Shown: piece by piece, positions 33,680 through 35,536 of the stretch | Numbering within the stretch: position 1 is the first letter of the stretch | Layout of the letters: every line of letters begins with the position of its first letter | Source of the DNA: Desulfobaccales bacterium | GTDB taxonomy: Bacteria > Desulfobacterota > Desulfobaccia > Desulfobaccales > 0-14-0-80-60-11 | Length of the DNA: 35,536 bases | Direction of reading: 5' to 3' | Assembly: GCA_037481655.1 (NCBI GenBank) | Contig: JBBFLF010000025.1 | Location: 1-35,536 of the forward strand | Notes under the pieces: model-generated | The model's input: the letters and a program-made list of their open reading frames with translations, nothing else | Told to the model about the DNA's origin: nothing | The model's database searches: none | Program-made: the position numbers and the translations under genes

Positions 33680-34642
33680 ATGACTGCTCCTCTTCTGGAA
33701 ACCCGGGATCTGTGGCGCACCTTCCGGCTGGCCGGGCCTTGGGGCCGGGGCCCGGAACTCACCGCGGTGGCTGGGGTGAGCCTCGCCCTCACCGAGGGGG
33801 AGACCTTCGGGCTGGTGGGGGAGTCGGGGTGCGGCAAATCCACCCTGGCCCGCCTCATCCTGGCCCTTTTGCCGCCCAGCCGGGGGGAGATCCGCTTTGC
33901 CGGGCGAAACCTTCTCACCCTGAACAAGGCCGAGCTCAAGGCGGTGCGGCGCCAGATGCAGATCATCTTCCAGGACCCTTACTCCTCCCTCAATCCCCGG
34001 ATGACGGTGGCCCGCATCCTGGAAGAGCCGTACCTCATCCACGGGCTGGGGACGAAGGCGGAGCGCCGGGCCTGGGTGGCGGAACTCCTGGAGGAGGTAG
34101 GGCTGGCCCCGGAGCACGCCCAGCGCTATCCCCATGAATTCTCCGGCGGCCAGCGCCAACGGCTGGGGATCGCCCGGGCTCTGGCTCTCCGGCCCCGGCT
34201 CATGGTGGCGGATGAGCCGGTAAGCTCCCTGGACGTCTCCATCCAAGCCCAGATCCTCAATCTCCTGGCGGAACTGCAGGCCCGCCATGGTCTCACCTAC
34301 CTTTTCATCTCCCATGACTTGAGCGTCATCTCCCAGGTCTGCACCCGGGTGGGGGTGATGTATCTGGGGCGGCTGGTGGAGGTGGCCACCCGGGCGGAAC
34401 TGGCCCGGGGCTACCTGCATCCCTACACCCAGGCCTTGCTGCAGGCGGTGCCGCTGCCGGACCCGGACCTGCCGTATATGCCGCCGGTCCTGCGGGGGGA
34501 CCCGCCCTCGCCTTTGGCGGTGCCCTCGGGCTGCCCTTTCCATCCCCGCTGCCCCGAGGCCCGGCTGCCCCGCTGCCAGGTGGAGGTGCCGGCCCTCCGG
34601 GAGATTGCGCCGGGCCACCAGGTGGCCTGCCACTTCCGGTGA
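33680..34642 (+). CDS. Oligopeptide/dipeptide-type ABC transporter ATPase (OppF/DppF-like)
   Basis: A 320-residue ATPase. Visible: Walker A GESGCGKST, Q-loop IFQDPYSSLNPRMTV, signature SGGQRQRLGIARAL, Walker B LMVADEPVSSLD, H-loop ISHDLSVI, and the C-terminal oligopeptide-type extension SGCPFHPRCPEARLPRC. It would power import of peptides or nickel as the F-type partner of a D-type ATPase. No permease, binding protein or second ATPase lies beside it; upstream is an unrelated exported protein, downstream a methyltransferase. The ATG at 33680 has no good ribosome site (AGGAG lies 17 bases away), so the exact start is less certain. The stop overlaps the start of the next gene (TGATG). Confidence 0.92.
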   Translation: MTAPLLETRDLWRTFRLAGPWGRGPELTAVAGVSLALTEGETFGLVGESGCGKSTLARLILALLPPSRGEIRFAGRNLLTLNKAELKAVRRQMQIIFQDPYSSLNPRMTVARILEEPYLIHGLGTKAERRAWVAELLEEVGLAPEHAQRYPHEFSGGQRQRLGIARALALRPRLMVADEPVSSLDVSIQAQILNLLAELQARHGLTYLFISHDLSVISQVCTRVGVMYLGRLVEVATRAELARGYLHPYTQALLQAVPLPDPDLPYMPPVLRGDPPSPLAVPSGCPFHPRCPEARLPRCQVEVPALREIAPGHQVACHFR

Positions 34643-35307
34643 TGAGCCTGCGCCTGCCCCATCTGGAGCCCCCACCCTGGCTCTACACCCTGCTCAGCCG
34701 GGGTTTTGTCATGCAGAACATCCACGGCCGCTTCGCCCTGGACCTGGCGGGGTTCCTGCCTCCGGGGGCCAGGCTCCTGGATGTGGGCACCGGCCCCGGC
34801 TTTCTCCTCAAGGCCCTGGCGCGCCTGCGGCCCGATGTCCAGCTCACCGGCCTGGACCTGTCTTACAAAATGCTATGGCACAGCCGCCGGGTGCTGGCCG
34901 GAGTGGAGGGTCGCCCCGGCTCCCGGCTGGTGCAGGCCGACGCCCAGGCGCTCCCCTTTGGCCCCCGCACCTTCGACGTGGTGGTGGCCACCTTCAGCCT
35001 CCACATCTGGCCGGAGCCGGCCAAAGGGGTGGCGGAATGCGCCCGGGTGCTCAAGCCCCGGGGCTGGGGCCTCATCTATGAGCTGCAGCGGGAGGCCACC
35101 CGCTCAGGGACCAAGGCCCTGGCCCGCCAGCTGGGGCTCCCCGCCTGGCTCCTCTACCCGGGCTTCCGTCTCCTCAGCCTGCAGCATGCCCTGAGGGCCG
35201 AGGAGCTCAAGGATATCGCCGTCCAGGCCGGGCTCTCCCGGGCTCGGGTGCGGCCGGTGCACCAGGTCTTCTGGCGGTTGGAGTTTGAGGCGCCAGGGGC
35301 AGCCTGA
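34642..35307 (+). CDS. Class I SAM-dependent methyltransferase
   Basis: A 221-residue enzyme with the Rossmann-type SAM fold: motif I LLDVGTGPGFLLKAL, an acidic strand end LTGLDLSYKML, motif QADAQALPFGPRTFDVVVATFSLH and the post-motif VLKPRGWGLIYEL. This is the Methyltransf_11 type (UbiE-like small-molecule enzymes), but the substrate cannot be told. The ATG overlaps the stop of the ABC ATPase gene, so the two are translationally coupled. A GTG one codon earlier (34639) is an alternative start. Confidence 0.88.
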   Translation: MSLRLPHLEPPPWLYTLLSRGFVMQNIHGRFALDLAGFLPPGARLLDVGTGPGFLLKALARLRPDVQLTGLDLSYKMLWHSRRVLAGVEGRPGSRLVQADAQALPFGPRTFDVVVATFSLHIWPEPAKGVAECARVLKPRGWGLIYELQREATRSGTKALARQLGLPAWLLYPGFRLLSLQHALRAEELKDIAVQAGLSRARVRPVHQVFWRLEFEAPGAA

Positions 35308-35420
35308 GCAGTCTTCAAGAACAGACCTCCTTTTTCTCCTTATTTCCGGCTATTTCCCTCCGGCACTGCTTGCAGCGTTTTCAACAGCACGTATTGAGGG
35401 AAGGGCTTTGGGTGGCTTTC

Positions 35421-35520
35421 TCACCTCCCGCCCAAAATCCCCCCTCCTCCTTAAGGGGTTGGGGGAGGGGGCGCGGGGGAGGGGGCAGGGGGCTGCGCTC
35501 CCTGGCCCTCTCCCCCACCG
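35421..35520 (-). repeat. Dispersed multi-hairpin element, copy F (inverted)
   Basis: The complement reads GGTGGGGGAGAGGGCCAGGG, then CCCCCTGCCCCCTCCCCC, then CCCCCTCCCCCAACCCCTTAA and a purine-rich return arm, matching copies B to D in order. The middle hairpin closes on TTAA. It lies about 110 bases after the methyltransferase stop at the edge of the window. The 229 bases after 35307 otherwise hold nothing supported. Confidence 0.8.
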
Positions 35521-35536
35521 GTATGTGCTGCGGTTG

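Overview
The window is 35.5 kb of GC-rich chromosomal DNA. It holds about 25 protein genes, one tRNA and no rRNA, phage or plasmid functions. The heme genes hemB and ahbD (the siroheme-dependent route of sulfate reducers and archaea), a DUF3786 protein, an NDP-forming acyl-CoA ligase and PAS/HDOD signalling proteins suggest a deltaproteobacterial lineage (Desulfobacterota). That placement is inference; no rRNA or marker phylogeny was available.

Layout. 1-3.6 kb (minus): operon hemB, a membrane pentapeptide-repeat gene and ahbD, behind a good sigma70-type promoter. 3.6-5.7 kb: a small exported protein (minus), then speD, a TPR lipoprotein and a zinc-ribbon miniprotein (plus). 5.9-7.9 kb (minus): a large exported protein with a degenerate von Willebrand A-like domain, a membrane helix and a coiled coil. 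8.1-11.2 kb (plus): mutM, rpmE, a DUF1385 gene and a DUF72 gene. 11.4-16.3 kb (minus): a three-gene signalling operon of a four-PAS histidine kinase, a REC-HDOD protein and a REC-degenerate HD-GYP protein. 16.7 kb: tRNA-Arg(ACG), minus. 17.1-23.5 kb (plus): carA and carB, split by an AT-rich OLD-family nuclease gene. 23.6-29.8 kb (minus): alpha-glucan phosphorylase, an unknown gene with its own promoter and terminator, a GT39-like glycosyltransferase, a SIR2 deacylase and a TauE/SafE permease. 30-32 kb (minus): an NDP-forming acyl-CoA ligase. 32.3-35.3 kb (plus): DUF3786, an exported protein, an OppF-type ATPase and a methyltransferase.

The most unusual signal is a family of GC-rich, multi-hairpin dispersed repeats of about 85-130 bp. 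Six copies or part-copies are visible. Five lie between genes: beside the stop of ahbD, just after the stop of carB, in the glgP leader, upstream of the tauE-like gene, and at the right end of the window. The sixth lies inside carA, is read through in frame, and adds about 44 Gly/Pro/Ser-rich residues between the two domains of the carbamoyl-phosphate synthase small subunit. This resembles in principle the Rickettsia palindromic elements that insert into proteins.

The second striking feature is the OLD-family (AAA ATPase plus TOPRIM) gene. Its AT-rich block starts at the carA stop and ends at the carB start, so a likely defence gene has landed inside a housekeeping operon and carB has no visible Shine-Dalgarno sequence. 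Other points of note are a Gln in place of Glu before the pyruvoyl Ser of SpeD, an HD-GYP domain that has lost its metal ligands, and a pentapeptide-repeat membrane protein embedded in the heme operon.
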